From NCBI RefSeq assembly GCF_023715145.1, contig NZ_JAMBNP010000001.1:434001-498000 (forward strand): a stretch of DNA of 64,000 nucleotides, read 5' to 3'. The notes below the pieces were generated by a model that saw only the letters and a program-made list of their open reading frames with translations, was not told the DNA's origin and searched no databases. Positions 1-8,468 of this stretch are shown in pieces. The stretch comes from Paenibacillus glycanilyticus. GTDB taxonomy: Bacteria; Bacillota; Bacilli; Paenibacillales; Paenibacillaceae. The first letter of the stretch is position 1. Every line of letters begins with the position of its first letter. A program made the translations under genes and the position numbers.

Positions 1-2
1 TA

Positions 3-1016
3 CTAGCGTTTGTTCCAGCTAATCTTAAACCGGAAATGAGCATGCCCTTTCGATTGGTGCAGCTTGCCGCTATTGGAATACCGTTGTTTTCATTTGCGTC
101 CATAGTGAGAACATCCGTTATACTAATGGATTTTGCACCCCAAATGTCATTCGCGGAAGTCCTCCTGATCGTACTCGGCGACTATTCCTTCGGACGTGCT
201 TGGATCATGATGTTTATACTGGGCAGCGCTTTATTTATGACTATTTCTTATAATGGCTTGAAACATAAAACTTCAAAATGGAGTGCAGCCTGCATCTGGG
301 TATGTTTGGTTCTTGTTCACGGATGGGCAAGTCACCCGGCAACGCTGTCCAAAACATGGGGACTGATGTCCCAGTCCATTCATGTTGGCGCGGTTTCCGC
401 TTGGCTTGGCATACTCATTGCTATCGCATGGTTTAGGAAGGGAAATTGGAATTGGAAAGCTTTTACCCGCTGGTATACGCCGCTATCCATCTTAAGCATG
501 CTCCTTATCGTGGCGGCTGGTTTAGTCATGATGTCCATTATCATTGAGGTTGGCTATATCAGCTCATGGGGAATAAATTACGGGGCCGCTTTGCTGCTCA
601 AGCATCTGTTGTTTATTCCGCTTATATTTCTGGCATTTATGAACGGCTTTCTGACCAAAGTCTATGCAAACGGTCAGAATGCACGCGGTTTGCAGTCGTG
701 GCTCAAAGCGGAGAGTATTGTTGCTTTATTCATTCTTGTATCCACTGCTTTTATGGGAAGCCAGGAACCTCCCCACGAGACGGAATCTGAGGATCCAGTC
801 CCCTCTATTCTAATCAGGCTTTTTCACCCTCATTTGAAAGATTTGGCCCTTCAATGGAGTTGGAATTTGATAGGCACCGTTTGCATGATTCTTGGAATGA
901 TCTCGCTCTTTCTTTTATTCACAGCTTATAGAAGAAATAAAAGGGGATTATTCACTGTCTATACGATCGTTGCCGTGTTATCCTCTTTTTTAGGCTTGCT
1001 CCAATCCGTAAAATAA
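3..1016 (+). CDS. CopD-family copper import/resistance membrane protein (5' end outside window)
   Basis: The reading frame is open to the left edge, and the residues before the first ATG (position 36) are already protein-like, so this is the C-terminal part of a longer gene. It has about eight hydrophobic segments. The stretch with SQSIHVGAVSAWLGIL resembles the conserved His-containing helix of CopD/YcnJ proteins, which move copper across the membrane. Bacillus YcnJ carries a CopC-like domain ahead of CopD; whether this gene does cannot be seen. It converges on a metal ATPase gene with only 5 bp between the stops. The family call is good; substrate is inferred. Confidence 0.8.
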   Translation, partial: LAFVPANLKPEMSMPFRLVQLAAIGIPLFSFASIVRTSVILMDFAPQMSFAEVLLIVLGDYSFGRAWIMMFILGSALFMTISYNGLKHKTSKWSAACIWVCLVLVHGWASHPATLSKTWGLMSQSIHVGAVSAWLGILIAIAWFRKGNWNWKAFTRWYTPLSILSMLLIVAAGLVMMSIIIEVGYISSWGINYGAALLLKHLLFIPLIFLAFMNGFLTKVYANGQNARGLQSWLKAESIVALFILVSTAFMGSQEPPHETESEDPVPSILIRLFHPHLKDLALQWSWNLIGTVCMILGMISLFLLFTAYRRNKRGLFTVYTIVAVLSSFLGLLQSVK

Positions 1017-1021
1017 ATCGG

Positions 1022-3166
1022 TTACGAGGTTGTTTCATCGCTTTTCAATTTTAACAGCCTCATACTGTTCAATATTACGATCAACGCGGCTCCCGTATCG
1101 CTTATCACCGCAATCCATAAAGTCAGCAAATCCGGAAAAATAAGAATCAAAGCAGCTGCCTTAATAATCAGTGAGAACCAGATATTCTGATTAATGATCT
1201 GAAGAGCCTTACGGCTTAACTTAATCGTATGGGGCAGTTTCTCTAAATTATCAGCCATAAGAACGATGTCGGCGCTCTCCATGGCCGTATCTGACCCGGC
1301 ACCGCCCATCGCTATTCCCAGGTTGGCCGTTGCAAGGGCAGGCGCATCATTAATGCCGTCACCGACCATCGCGACAACTTGATTCTCCGCCTGCATCTGC
1401 TTAATTGCATTCACCTTGTTCTCGGGCAATAAATCGGCGAAATAACGATTCACCCCCGTTAGAGCGGCAACCTTCCTCGCACTGCCTTCATGGTCTCCCG
1501 TCAGCATGACAACTTGATTAATGCCGACACTTCGGAGATCGTTCATAGCCTTCACGGAAGAATTCCGAATACGGTCCGCAACGGCAATTACCCCTAGCAG
1601 CTCTTCTCGAGTGCCCACAATTACGATAGTATGTCCTTCCTGCCTAAGTACGCCGATCTGCGATTCCATGTCCCCTATCGGGCTATTAAGCTCTTGAAAC
1701 AGCTTGAGGTTTCCTGCAAAGTATTCTTGACCGTCAATGCTGGCGCTAACCCCTTTGCCTACCATGTTTCTAAAATTCTCACCTCGCCGGGCACGCAATC
1801 CTCTATCTTTTGCAAAATCCGCAACGGCCTTCGCTATAGGATGCGCGGAATACTCCTCCAAGGTAAACGCGATAGACAATAATTCAGTTTCCGTCGTTAT
1901 TCCGGCAGGTATCACTTGAGAAACACTGACTTTCCCTTCCGTTAAAGTACCCGTCTTATCGAAGGCAATCGCTGTCATTCGTCCCGCAACCTCCAGGAAT
2001 GCACCTCCTTTAATCAGGATGCCGTTCCTGGCCGCGTTGCCGATTGCGGACACAATCGCCACAGGCGTAGAAATCACAAGCGCGCAAGGACAAGCTACAA
2101 CGAGCAGCTCCAGTCCTCTATAAAGCCAATCATTCCAAGATGCTTCAAATAAGAGAGGCGGAAATAGCATAACCCCAAGTGCCAGAATAAAGATGATTGG
2201 CGTATAGATTCGAGCAAACTTGTCTGCAAAGACTTCGGTAGGCGCTTTCTGTTCTTGAGCTTCTTCGACCAGGTGAATGATCTTGGATATCGTGATATCC
2301 TCGACGAGCTTCGTAACCTTGATCTCCAAAGATCCATGCTCGTTGATCGTTCCAGCATAGACCAGATCCCCGGGCTGCTTATCGACAGGGATCGATTCCC
2401 CGGTTATAGGAGCCTGATTAATGCTGGACTCCCCACTGATCACTTCTCCGTCTAGCGGGATTCTATCGCCTGGTTTAACGACAATCACATGCCCAACCGA
2501 AATTTGTTCAACCGGCTTTCTTAATAGATGTTGACCGCTCTTCACCCATGCTTCGGGCGGCGTCAAATCAATCAGGCTGCGAATGGAGTTTCGAGTCTTT
2601 TCAATAGACCGTTCCTGAAGAACGTTGCCCAACGCGAACAGCCATACCACGGTTGCGCCTTCAAGCCATTCTCCAATTGCAGCCGCGCCAAGAACGGCAG
2701 CCGTCATTAATACGTTCATGTCTAACGATCGGCTCTTCACCGCATAATAGGCGCTTCTCGCCGGCTTGTATCCTCCAATAAGAATGGCAGCTGCATACAG
2801 GACATTCATCAACGCTTCCGAAACGCCCGTATACGATCCGATGAATCCAAACAGCAATAAGACTCCCGATAAAACAACCCGATTTGTCCCCGACTTGTCT
2901 TTTTTTGCTTCTACCGGTTGTTTTCGCGAGACGAGAGAGGCTGTATATCCCGCTTTCGATACCTCTTTTATGATTTCCTCCACGGATCCGTCATGCTCGA
3001 TTGTCATTTTGCCCGAAGAAAAATTTACGCTGACCTGTTTCACGGCTGGTTGGGATTTAAGATGATTTTCGATCGTTAAGGCACAAGAGCCGCAGTCCAT
3101 CCCATGTATGATATACTCCCTTTTTATTCCGACGGCATGATCTTCTTTTGCCTTATCCACGCTCAT
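1022..3166 (-). CDS. cadA: Heavy-metal-exporting P1B-type ATPase (Cd/Zn/Pb type)
   Basis: A 714-residue P-type ATPase with the full motif set: an N-terminal metal-binding domain with GMDCGSC (Cys25, Cys28), the membrane CPC motif (about 359-361) that marks Zn/Cd/Pb exporters, the phosphorylated Asp in DKTGTLTEGK (about 403), the SAHPIAKA nucleotide-domain motif and the GDGINDAPALA hinge. It should pump divalent soft metals out of the cell at the cost of ATP. Length is normal for the family. It is transcribed after the ArsR gene, 14 bp away, which with the operator upstream makes a classic cad-like operon. CPC favours Zn/Cd over Cu. Confidence 0.95.
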   Translation of the reverse strand: MSVDKAKEDHAVGIKREYIIHGMDCGSCALTIENHLKSQPAVKQVSVNFSSGKMTIEHDGSVEEIIKEVSKAGYTASLVSRKQPVEAKKDKSGTNRVVLSGVLLLFGFIGSYTGVSEALMNVLYAAAILIGGYKPARSAYYAVKSRSLDMNVLMTAAVLGAAAIGEWLEGATVVWLFALGNVLQERSIEKTRNSIRSLIDLTPPEAWVKSGQHLLRKPVEQISVGHVIVVKPGDRIPLDGEVISGESSINQAPITGESIPVDKQPGDLVYAGTINEHGSLEIKVTKLVEDITISKIIHLVEEAQEQKAPTEVFADKFARIYTPIIFILALGVMLFPPLLFEASWNDWLYRGLELLVVACPCALVISTPVAIVSAIGNAARNGILIKGGAFLEVAGRMTAIAFDKTGTLTEGKVSVSQVIPAGITTETELLSIAFTLEEYSAHPIAKAVADFAKDRGLRARRGENFRNMVGKGVSASIDGQEYFAGNLKLFQELNSPIGDMESQIGVLRQEGHTIVIVGTREELLGVIAVADRIRNSSVKAMNDLRSVGINQVVMLTGDHEGSARKVAALTGVNRYFADLLPENKVNAIKQMQAENQVVAMVGDGINDAPALATANLGIAMGGAGSDTAMESADIVLMADNLEKLPHTIKLSRKALQIINQNIWFSLIIKAAALILIFPDLLTLWIAVISDTGAALIVILNSMRLLKLKSDETTS

Positions 3167-3180
3167 AATGAGATTCCCCC

Positions 3181-3519
3181 TTACGGCTTAGAACAGCAAT
3201 CCCGTTCATCATTTTTATCGCAGGCTGCGACTTCCCCTTCCACCTGAACAAAAACAGCCTCCATAATGTTCATTAATTGAACGATTTCCGCATTTCTTAA
3301 GCTATAAAAAATATACTTGCCTTCCTGACGGCTAACGATAATTCCGCAGCCCTTAAGACAGGCCAAATGCTGTGAAATATTAGACTGATTGCCGTTTAGC
3401 TCATCGACAATTTGAGATACTGTTTTTTCTTTGTTTTTAATGCACTCCAGTATTTGAAGCCTCGTCTTATCGCTAAAGCCGCGAATGAATTTGGCTTTGA
3501 CTTCATAATTGGCTTTCAT
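3181..3519 (-). CDS. ArsR/SmtB-family metal-sensing repressor (CadC/CmtR-like)
   Basis: A 112-residue winged-helix protein with the ArsR signature (FSDKTRLQILECI and a recognition helix around NQSNISQHLACLKGCGI). Cysteines sit in the recognition-helix region and in a tail with CCSKP, plausible metal ligands. Family members bind the operator without metal and release it when metal binds. It is the first gene of a two-gene operon with the CPC-type ATPase and lies just downstream of a perfect inverted repeat. Which metal it senses is not determined from sequence. Confidence 0.92.
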   Translation of the reverse strand: MKANYEVKAKFIRGFSDKTRLQILECIKNKEKTVSQIVDELNGNQSNISQHLACLKGCGIIVSRQEGKYIFYSLRNAEIVQLMNIMEAVFVQVEGEVAACDKNDERDCCSKP

Positions 3520-3554
3520 CCTTTTAATCCCTCCACCAATAGTTCCTAATATGA

Positions 3555-3577
3555 ATTATATTAGCATTCGCTAATAT
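3555..3577 (-). promoter_or_regulatory. Operator/promoter of the arsR-cadA operon
   Basis: A perfect 8-bp inverted repeat, ATATTAGC-ATTC-GCTAATAT (3558-3577), lies 39 bp upstream of the arsR start. On the minus strand a TATAAT -10 (3560-3555) overlaps its edge, with GGCACA about 18 bp further upstream as a weak -35. The palindrome would occupy the promoter spacer, the usual repression geometry for ArsR proteins. Confidence 0.75.
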
Positions 3578-3624
3578 GTGTGCCGGTTTTATCCTCCTAT
3601 CAGATTTGACGGAGGATATTCAGG

Positions 3625-4104
3625 CTATGTAGGCGGCATTGGCGTTTTAGTAGGCTTACCAAACCCCGTTTTATAGGTTTCATCAATAAACTTCCGAATT
3701 TCTTTGTTCGTGGCTCCCTGCTGTTTCATTTGGGCGGACTGAACAGCGATTTGCAGGCATACCCCGCAGCGTGTTCCATGATCCGTCCAGATGATTGAAC
3801 CGTCATCCTTAGTCTCCTTAATAAAGCAGTTGAAATTGTTCTTATGACCGTGACCTTCGCCGCAGCCGCAATAGCAAGGTATCCATTGAAGGATGTCCTC
3901 TGTTGCTGCGGCCAGTTGATACACGGTACGAACCTCATCGGATTGACTAGATAAAAAGGCAGGAAGTACTTTGGTAGACGAAGTTGTTTCCAGGAGATCC
4001 GAATCGGCATGTGCGTGGGATTCTTCTTCCTTTTTGGAGGAACAAGCGGCCGTGAACAACATAATTACGATCAAGAAGATGAACGTTTTGTACAAATGCT
4101 TCAA
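3625..4104 (-). CDS. PCYCGC-motif lipoprotein
   Basis: A 159-residue protein with a lipoprotein signal (hydrophobic core, then FTAACSS; lipid-modified Cys near residue 21). The middle holds PCYCGCGEGHGH followed by conserved single Cys residues (FNCF, GTRCGVC). This is the signature of the PCYCGC family (PF13798) of Bacillales, function unknown. Cys and His density suggests metal binding or redox work outside the membrane. The neighbouring CopD and CadA genes fit a metal role, but that is context only. It has its own upstream gap and may be transcribed with the tiny upstream frame. Confidence 0.85.
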   Translation of the reverse strand: MKHLYKTFIFLIVIMLFTAACSSKKEEESHAHADSDLLETTSSTKVLPAFLSSQSDEVRTVYQLAAATEDILQWIPCYCGCGEGHGHKNNFNCFIKETKDDGSIIWTDHGTRCGVCLQIAVQSAQMKQQGATNKEIRKFIDETYKTGFGKPTKTPMPPT

Positions 4105-4143
4105 GCTCTCACTCCTATCCTATTAACTTTCACTCAGAATAAA

Positions 4144-4230
4144 TCATTTCCTATTATTTATAACCATAAAAATCACAATGATGAGCACGAATAATCCCGC
4201 AATTGACCATAAAATACTTGTCCAATTCAA
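4144..4230 (-). CDS. Possible 28-residue single-pass membrane peptide
   Basis: Downstream of a strong ribosome site on the minus strand (GGAAAGGAGGGG, about 25 bp upstream) one frame encodes NWTSILWSIAGLFVLIIVIF and ends VINNRK: one hydrophobic helix and a basic end. The only start in frame is TTG at 4230; the well-placed ATG is in another frame and stops after five codons. The peptide therefore looks real but its start does not. A single-base sequencing error or a decayed gene would also explain this. Confidence 0.3.
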   Translation of the reverse strand: MNWTSILWSIAGLFVLIIVIFMVINNRK

Positions 4231-4341
4231 TGAGGCACCGCCATTTTTTCAATTTCCCCTCCTTTCCTTATCAGCATGTTAATCGCTTAACTCATGACTT
4301 TCAATAAACGTCCTAATTGTTTGTGCATCATACCCGCATTA

Positions 4342-4383
4342 AAGCACCTCCGGAGCCTGCTCACGCGGAACCCGGAGGTGCTT
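4342..4383. repeat. 12-bp perfect inverted repeat (hairpin) between genes
   Basis: AAGCACCTCCGG and CCGGAGGTGCTT flank an 18-bp loop just past the end of the acetyltransferase gene. It probably ends that transcript, but neither side has a clear T-tract. The rest of the gap between 4105 and 4424 holds only the tiny frame noted above. Confidence 0.6.
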
Positions 4384-4424
4384 ACCCTTAGTGGATAGGT
4401 TATACTAATCTATCGATCAAGCAT

Positions 4425-5564
4425 TCATATAAAGCACAAGCCTGCCGTGTACGGAAACGGAATCGGGAATACCTCCTTATAGGCTTGGGCTGCAGACGGC
4501 AGCGGCACTTCTTCCGTTCCGGCATGGTCGAAGATCAACTTGATCAATTCCACTTCGCTCAAATCTACCGGATTTCCGCCTGTAAGTTCTGCCAATTGCC
4601 AGCTGCCGTTCTCCTTCCGGTTCAACTGAAGACCGTTTGGACCTGCTTGCTGCGAAAGCCAAGGAGATAATTGGTCGATCAAGGCTTCGCCGTTCAGAAT
4701 ACAGACGGTGCCTGGTTGACCATCCAGCGACGACGGAATTGCAGACAACTGCGCTTGAATAGCCTTCTCGTGCCACGGAACGGGAATCTCCAACGATTGC
4801 AAGCCGTATCGGCTGACAGCATCGGCGAACAGTCTCGCGACCTCAGCCGAATCACCGGCATACTCCAGAACTGCCCCGCTTGGATTCGCCTCCGTCGATA
4901 CTCCAATAATCGCAAAGCTTGATATCCTATCGCATGACTCCTGTACCAGAACCCGTTGACTCATTCTATATACGCTTGCCATTGCTTCTGCCTTCAGCAG
5001 CGTGCCGAACTCGTTGATCCCAAGCTGATAGCGAATCTCTCGGCTTTCCGCAGCCTCCTGCATGGCAAACAAATCCTCCGGTCGCATCTCCCGGATCTCG
5101 TTATTCACATCGGAATTGTCTAACAACGACTCCGCTTGCCATTCATTCATGCGGTATCGTTTAAGTCTCCCGAACAATGCGCAGCCTGCCCGCGTATACA
5201 GTGAACGATCTCCGGAGACAAGCAGCAAGGAGGCTCCTGCTTGCCGCGTGAAGGATTGAACCTCCTCCAAAAGCCGACTTGCGTAACCCTTTCCTCTTGC
5301 CGAAGGGTCCGTACAGACGGAACCAAGCGAGGCTACTCGCAGCGCGGCTTCGCCGATTCTGATCGTCCATAGAGCAACGCCCATAAACGATACCAATTTT
5401 CCGTCTTCCTCAAACGCGCCGTAAGATAGATGCATAGCCGCATCGGAGAAGAGAAACGGAAACAATTGTCCCATAGACAGCTGATCGCCGTCGCGGAATG
5501 TTGCATCTGACAAGCGGACAGCTTCCTGCATTTCAGCGCCTGTCAATCTTCGGATCTGTACCAT
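4425..5564 (-). CDS. GNAT-family N-acetyltransferase with long C-terminal extension
   Basis: About 379 residues. The N-terminal half has the GNAT acetyl-CoA motif (SVCTDPSARGKGYASRLL: the R-x-x-G-x-G loop and helix). The C-terminal half has no motif I recognise; it may be a second degenerate GNAT fold plus a sterol-carrier-like end, as in Eis-like enzymes, but this is not shown. The start is set at ATG 5564 because a GGAGG site lies 7 bp before it, whereas the longer GTG start at 5582 has the ribosome site inside the gene. It would transfer acetyl groups to an unknown amine. Single gene, flanked by hairpins. Confidence 0.85.
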   Translation of the reverse strand: MVQIRRLTGAEMQEAVRLSDATFRDGDQLSMGQLFPFLFSDAAMHLSYGAFEEDGKLVSFMGVALWTIRIGEAALRVASLGSVCTDPSARGKGYASRLLEEVQSFTRQAGASLLLVSGDRSLYTRAGCALFGRLKRYRMNEWQAESLLDNSDVNNEIREMRPEDLFAMQEAAESREIRYQLGINEFGTLLKAEAMASVYRMSQRVLVQESCDRISSFAIIGVSTEANPSGAVLEYAGDSAEVARLFADAVSRYGLQSLEIPVPWHEKAIQAQLSAIPSSLDGQPGTVCILNGEALIDQLSPWLSQQAGPNGLQLNRKENGSWQLAELTGGNPVDLSEVELIKLIFDHAGTEEVPLPSAAQAYKEVFPIPFPYTAGLCFI

Positions 5565-5656
5565 TACCATTCCTCCATTCACGCATTCTTCTAACCGTGG
5601 TTCCTTGCCGAACTTCTTCGCCGTTTAGTCGAGCAATTCCTTCACGGCCATGCAGA

Positions 5657-5707
5657 CAAAAAAACTGCACCTCCATTGTTAGTGATGCCTAACAAATGAA
5701 GGTGCAG
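5657..5707 (-). terminator. Rho-independent terminator of the HD-domain gene
   Basis: On the minus strand, CTGCACCT...AGGTGCAG with an inner TTGTTAG/CTAAC pairing is followed by seven T. It closely resembles the terminator at 11458-11506 in stem, loop and T-tract. Confidence 0.85.
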
Positions 5708-5723
5708 CTCATTCTAAACCGGC

Positions 5724-6362
5724 TTACTCATCCCATCTGGAATGAAGAATACTATGGCAAAAGTTCGGTCGTTTATATCCCGGAAGAAACATTTCGCACA
5801 CGTCCGCGTTGATCGTCCCGTATGTTGTTTCCGGCTTGTGTTTGAAGCCCTCCAGGAACGCATGTAAAATGTCTTGTTTAAAATTGTTCCTCGGAAAAGC
5901 CTTGACGATCTGCTCCCGCGCTTCTTCCGAGATGAGATCGAAGTTCTTCCCCACTACATCGTATCCGACTCCAAAATTCATAAGGGCTACTTCGGTTTCC
6001 TTATATTCGACGATACCGACGGTAGTATGAAGGGCTACGGCATCCCATACCAGCCGGATGTATTCTTCCGGTACGCCGCGGGATTTTAGAAAACTGCGTG
6101 CCGCGTTAGCTCCATCAACCTCAAATCGTTTGTCATCGCTCCGGAATGCGGGAGTGAGGCCAATATCGTGAAATAGCGAACTGATATAAAGCAATTCTGG
6201 ATCGTATTTAATTTGATTAAGGTTGCCCTTCATAGCTGAAAACAAAAATACCCGGTTGGAGTGGTTCCATAGCAGATCGTCGCCATGCTCGCGCAATAGC
6301 TCAGCTGCTTCAACAGCCAGCTTACTATCAGGGATTTTAATATCCGCAATTAAATTCGACAT
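5724..6362 (-). CDS. HD-domain metal-dependent phosphohydrolase-fold protein (paralogue 1)
   Basis: A 212-residue HD-fold protein: first His in LWNHSNRVFLF, the HD doublet in FHDIGL, then LHTTVG and VGYDVVG, giving a metal site. Sequence style resembles small HD proteins annotated as cyanamide-hydratase-like or HD phosphohydrolases; the substrate is unknown. The start is ATG 6362, 6-8 bp after AAGGGGAAG, not the TTG six bases earlier. Last gene of a run of same-strand genes (ArsR, azoreductase, MFS pump, hydrolase), although a 112-bp gap precedes it. A paralogue at about 31 kb is roughly two thirds identical by eye. Confidence 0.85.
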   Translation of the reverse strand: MSNLIADIKIPDSKLAVEAAELLREHGDDLLWNHSNRVFLFSAMKGNLNQIKYDPELLYISSLFHDIGLTPAFRSDDKRFEVDGANAARSFLKSRGVPEEYIRLVWDAVALHTTVGIVEYKETEVALMNFGVGYDVVGKNFDLISEEAREQIVKAFPRNNFKQDILHAFLEGFKHKPETTYGTINADVCEMFLPGYKRPNFCHSILHSRWDE

Positions 6363-6474
6363 CGACAACTTCCCCTTTACTCACTCATTATCCTTATAAC
6401 AATGAATAGTTCTATATTTCGCATTTGCTGGTCCTGGTATACGGAACTTTCCCCCTATACGCACGAAATGTCAT

Positions 6475-7170
6475 TTAATCAATGTTGAGCAAGATGTTAC
6501 TTAATTGTTCTGGCATGGAATAGAACGGCGAGTGGTCCGTATCCAGCGAAAATACTTTCTTGCAGGGAGATGCAGCATGCATTTGCCTCTGCCGATCGAT
6601 AGGTATGGCTTGATCTCGAAGGCCTTCAATGTAGTAGCGAGGAACTCGGCCAAAATTTTGTTCCGTCAAGTTTAATGGCGTCACAAACGGACTCAAAGAT
6701 TGCACCCGTAATCGAACCGCTGCCCGAACGGCATCCTCATCCAGACAATTATTGTAGAACGTATCCTTTGCTTTCTCAGCGGGAACGGTAATGGTGCGGC
6801 GATCTTCTGACACCTGCATATTCGGATTAGGCGGAATGATGATCATGTTTTGACCATTCTGCAGCAGAAACGCGGTTAAATAAACAATCCATTTAATTCG
6901 ATTCGGACGGTACTCTGCTGCTTGCGATACAACAATCCCGCCCATGCTGTGCCCGACTAGAATAACCTCTTCGTCAAGCTCATCAATAACTGCTACCACG
7001 CGATCTGTATATAGATCGAGCGTTACGTCTAATACGGGGGTTTGGTCTTCACCGTGACCGGGTAAATCTATAGCTATTACGCGATGTCCGTTGCTTTCTA
7101 ACACAGGAACGATTTTCTCCCAACACCAAGCTCCGTGCCAAGCACCGTGAATGAGTATATAAGTAGACAA
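6475..7170 (-). CDS. Alpha/beta hydrolase of the methylesterase/EstC-like group
   Basis: About 231 residues. Starts with the oxyanion segment LIHGAWHGAWCW, followed by the nucleophile elbow GHSMGG and a late His in DTDHSPFYSMPEQL; together a Ser-Asp-His hydrolase. The HGAWHGAW form is typical of the plant-methylesterase/EstC-like branch. Likely an intracellular esterase or lactone/amide hydrolase; substrate unknown. The TTG at 7170 is favoured as start since AGAGGTGA lies 5-6 bp ahead and overlaps the alternative GTG. The 27-bp gap to the MFS pump gene implies co-transcription, probably under the ArsR operators upstream. Confidence 0.85.
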   Translation of the reverse strand: MSTYILIHGAWHGAWCWEKIVPVLESNGHRVIAIDLPGHGEDQTPVLDVTLDLYTDRVVAVIDELDEEVILVGHSMGGIVVSQAAEYRPNRIKWIVYLTAFLLQNGQNMIIIPPNPNMQVSEDRRTITVPAEKAKDTFYNNCLDEDAVRAAVRLRVQSLSPFVTPLNLTEQNFGRVPRYYIEGLRDQAIPIDRQRQMHAASPCKKVFSLDTDHSPFYSMPEQLSNILLNID

Positions 7171-7197
7171 CGAAATCACCTCTGCTATTGTAATGTT

Positions 7198-8382
7198 TTA
7201 TGAAGCAATAAGCTTCTTCTTGGTTTCCGCTTGACTAGACAGAATACCGCTGGATACGAAATAGAACAATGCACCGGCAAAGCATAGAGCAGCAAATAAG
7301 GCGACGCCGACAAAACCGTTAAACGCGGCATAAATCAAGCCTGCAATCCAAGAGCCGATTGTGGTCGCCGCATACATGATCGAATTGCCCAAGCTTGAGA
7401 TCGTGCCGCGAATCGTCGGATTTAACGAGGTGAGAAGCCCCATGATTAACGGAAAAGCGATTCCCATGTTCAAAAATACGAAAAAGTAAACACCATCGAA
7501 CGCCGCAACCGAGGGCAAGAAAGGCAATACGATAAAACATGCGGTGGCGAGAAGAAAGCCCGCAACCAGCGTATTGAACCGATTGAACTTTTGAATCACG
7601 TAAGCACCGCCAAAGCTCCCCACCAGATTACCGACACCAAGAAAAAACATCACGTACCCTACTTGATCAACCGAAAGCTCGAATCTGTCCGTCATCCATT
7701 TGCCAATAAACGAAAAGGCAGCCATAAATCCGCTGTTAAACAAGAAATGTCCCAGAAAGGATCTTCTAGCGATTCTGCTGTTCAATAAAGGGAGATATCT
7801 TTTGAATATCGGCGGCCTGGTGCCTTGATTTTGGTTCGGTTTCATGGAAGGCAAAGCGTAATGGATAAATATCGACACCACGAGGGAACAAGCGCCGATT
7901 ACATAAAAAGGATAAGACCAATGGGTGGAAGCAAGCAGTCCTCCGATCGGAATGCCGAACGCTTGAGCAGCAGCCAAGCCGGCCATAACGACTCCGAATA
8001 TTTTGGCGTTCTTGGACGCAGGAAACAACACGGGAATGGAAGCCCAAACTTGAGGCGAGGTAAACGCTGCGCTGATTCCCGCCAAGAAACGGTATAAAAA
8101 CATCGACCAAAAGCCCGTGGCAAATCCGCATAATATGGTGGATACCGAAAAAGCGAGCATGCCGTAAAACATGACTTTTTTGCGATCCCATCCATCCGAG
8201 AGCGGTCCGGCAATCAATGCAAACAGGGCATAGCCTAAAGCATAAGCACCTACCATCCAACCGGAATATGCGGTCGGGATATCAAACAATTCCTGGAGAG
8301 TCGGGATCAGAGGTGAAATCAAAAATGTATCCGTGCCGATAAAGAACATGATCATAAATAATAAAACCGTTAATTTCCCCAA
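7198..8382 (-). CDS. MFS multidrug-type efflux transporter
   Basis: 394 residues, twelve predicted helices, no signal peptide. The loop 2-3 motif appears as GPLSDGWDRKKVMFYG, the Major Facilitator signature of proton-driven drug exporters. Starts at TTG after a run of seven G. A palindromic operator copy matching the one before the azoreductase gene lies upstream, so it should be co-regulated with that enzyme. Probable role: export of a quinone-, dye- or antibiotic-like compound; substrate is inferred only from company. Confidence 0.88.
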   Translation of the reverse strand: MGKLTVLLFMIMFFIGTDTFLISPLIPTLQELFDIPTAYSGWMVGAYALGYALFALIAGPLSDGWDRKKVMFYGMLAFSVSTILCGFATGFWSMFLYRFLAGISAAFTSPQVWASIPVLFPASKNAKIFGVVMAGLAAAQAFGIPIGGLLASTHWSYPFYVIGACSLVVSIFIHYALPSMKPNQNQGTRPPIFKRYLPLLNSRIARRSFLGHFLFNSGFMAAFSFIGKWMTDRFELSVDQVGYVMFFLGVGNLVGSFGGAYVIQKFNRFNTLVAGFLLATACFIVLPFLPSVAAFDGVYFFVFLNMGIAFPLIMGLLTSLNPTIRGTISSLGNSIMYAATTIGSWIAGLIYAAFNGFVGVALFAALCFAGALFYFVSSGILSSQAETKKKLIAS

Positions 8383-8413
8383 ATTGGCCCCCCCATTTCT
8401 CTCTAATTTAGTA

Positions 8414-8437
8414 GTAATTCAAAAAGTATTGAACTAC
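8414..8437 (-). promoter_or_regulatory. ArsR-type operator before the MFS gene
   Basis: GTAATTCAA-AAAGTA-TTGAACTAC: a 9-bp inverted repeat with one mismatch and a 6-bp spacer, 32 bp upstream of the pump start. It matches the operator at 9159-9180. Both sites are flanked by an AAAAAAGAAG-TTTCTTTC stretch next to the upstream gene's stop, possibly a weak terminator. Confidence 0.75.
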
Positions 8438-8468
8438 GTTGCAAAAAAAAGAAGCATTTCTTTCCGCG

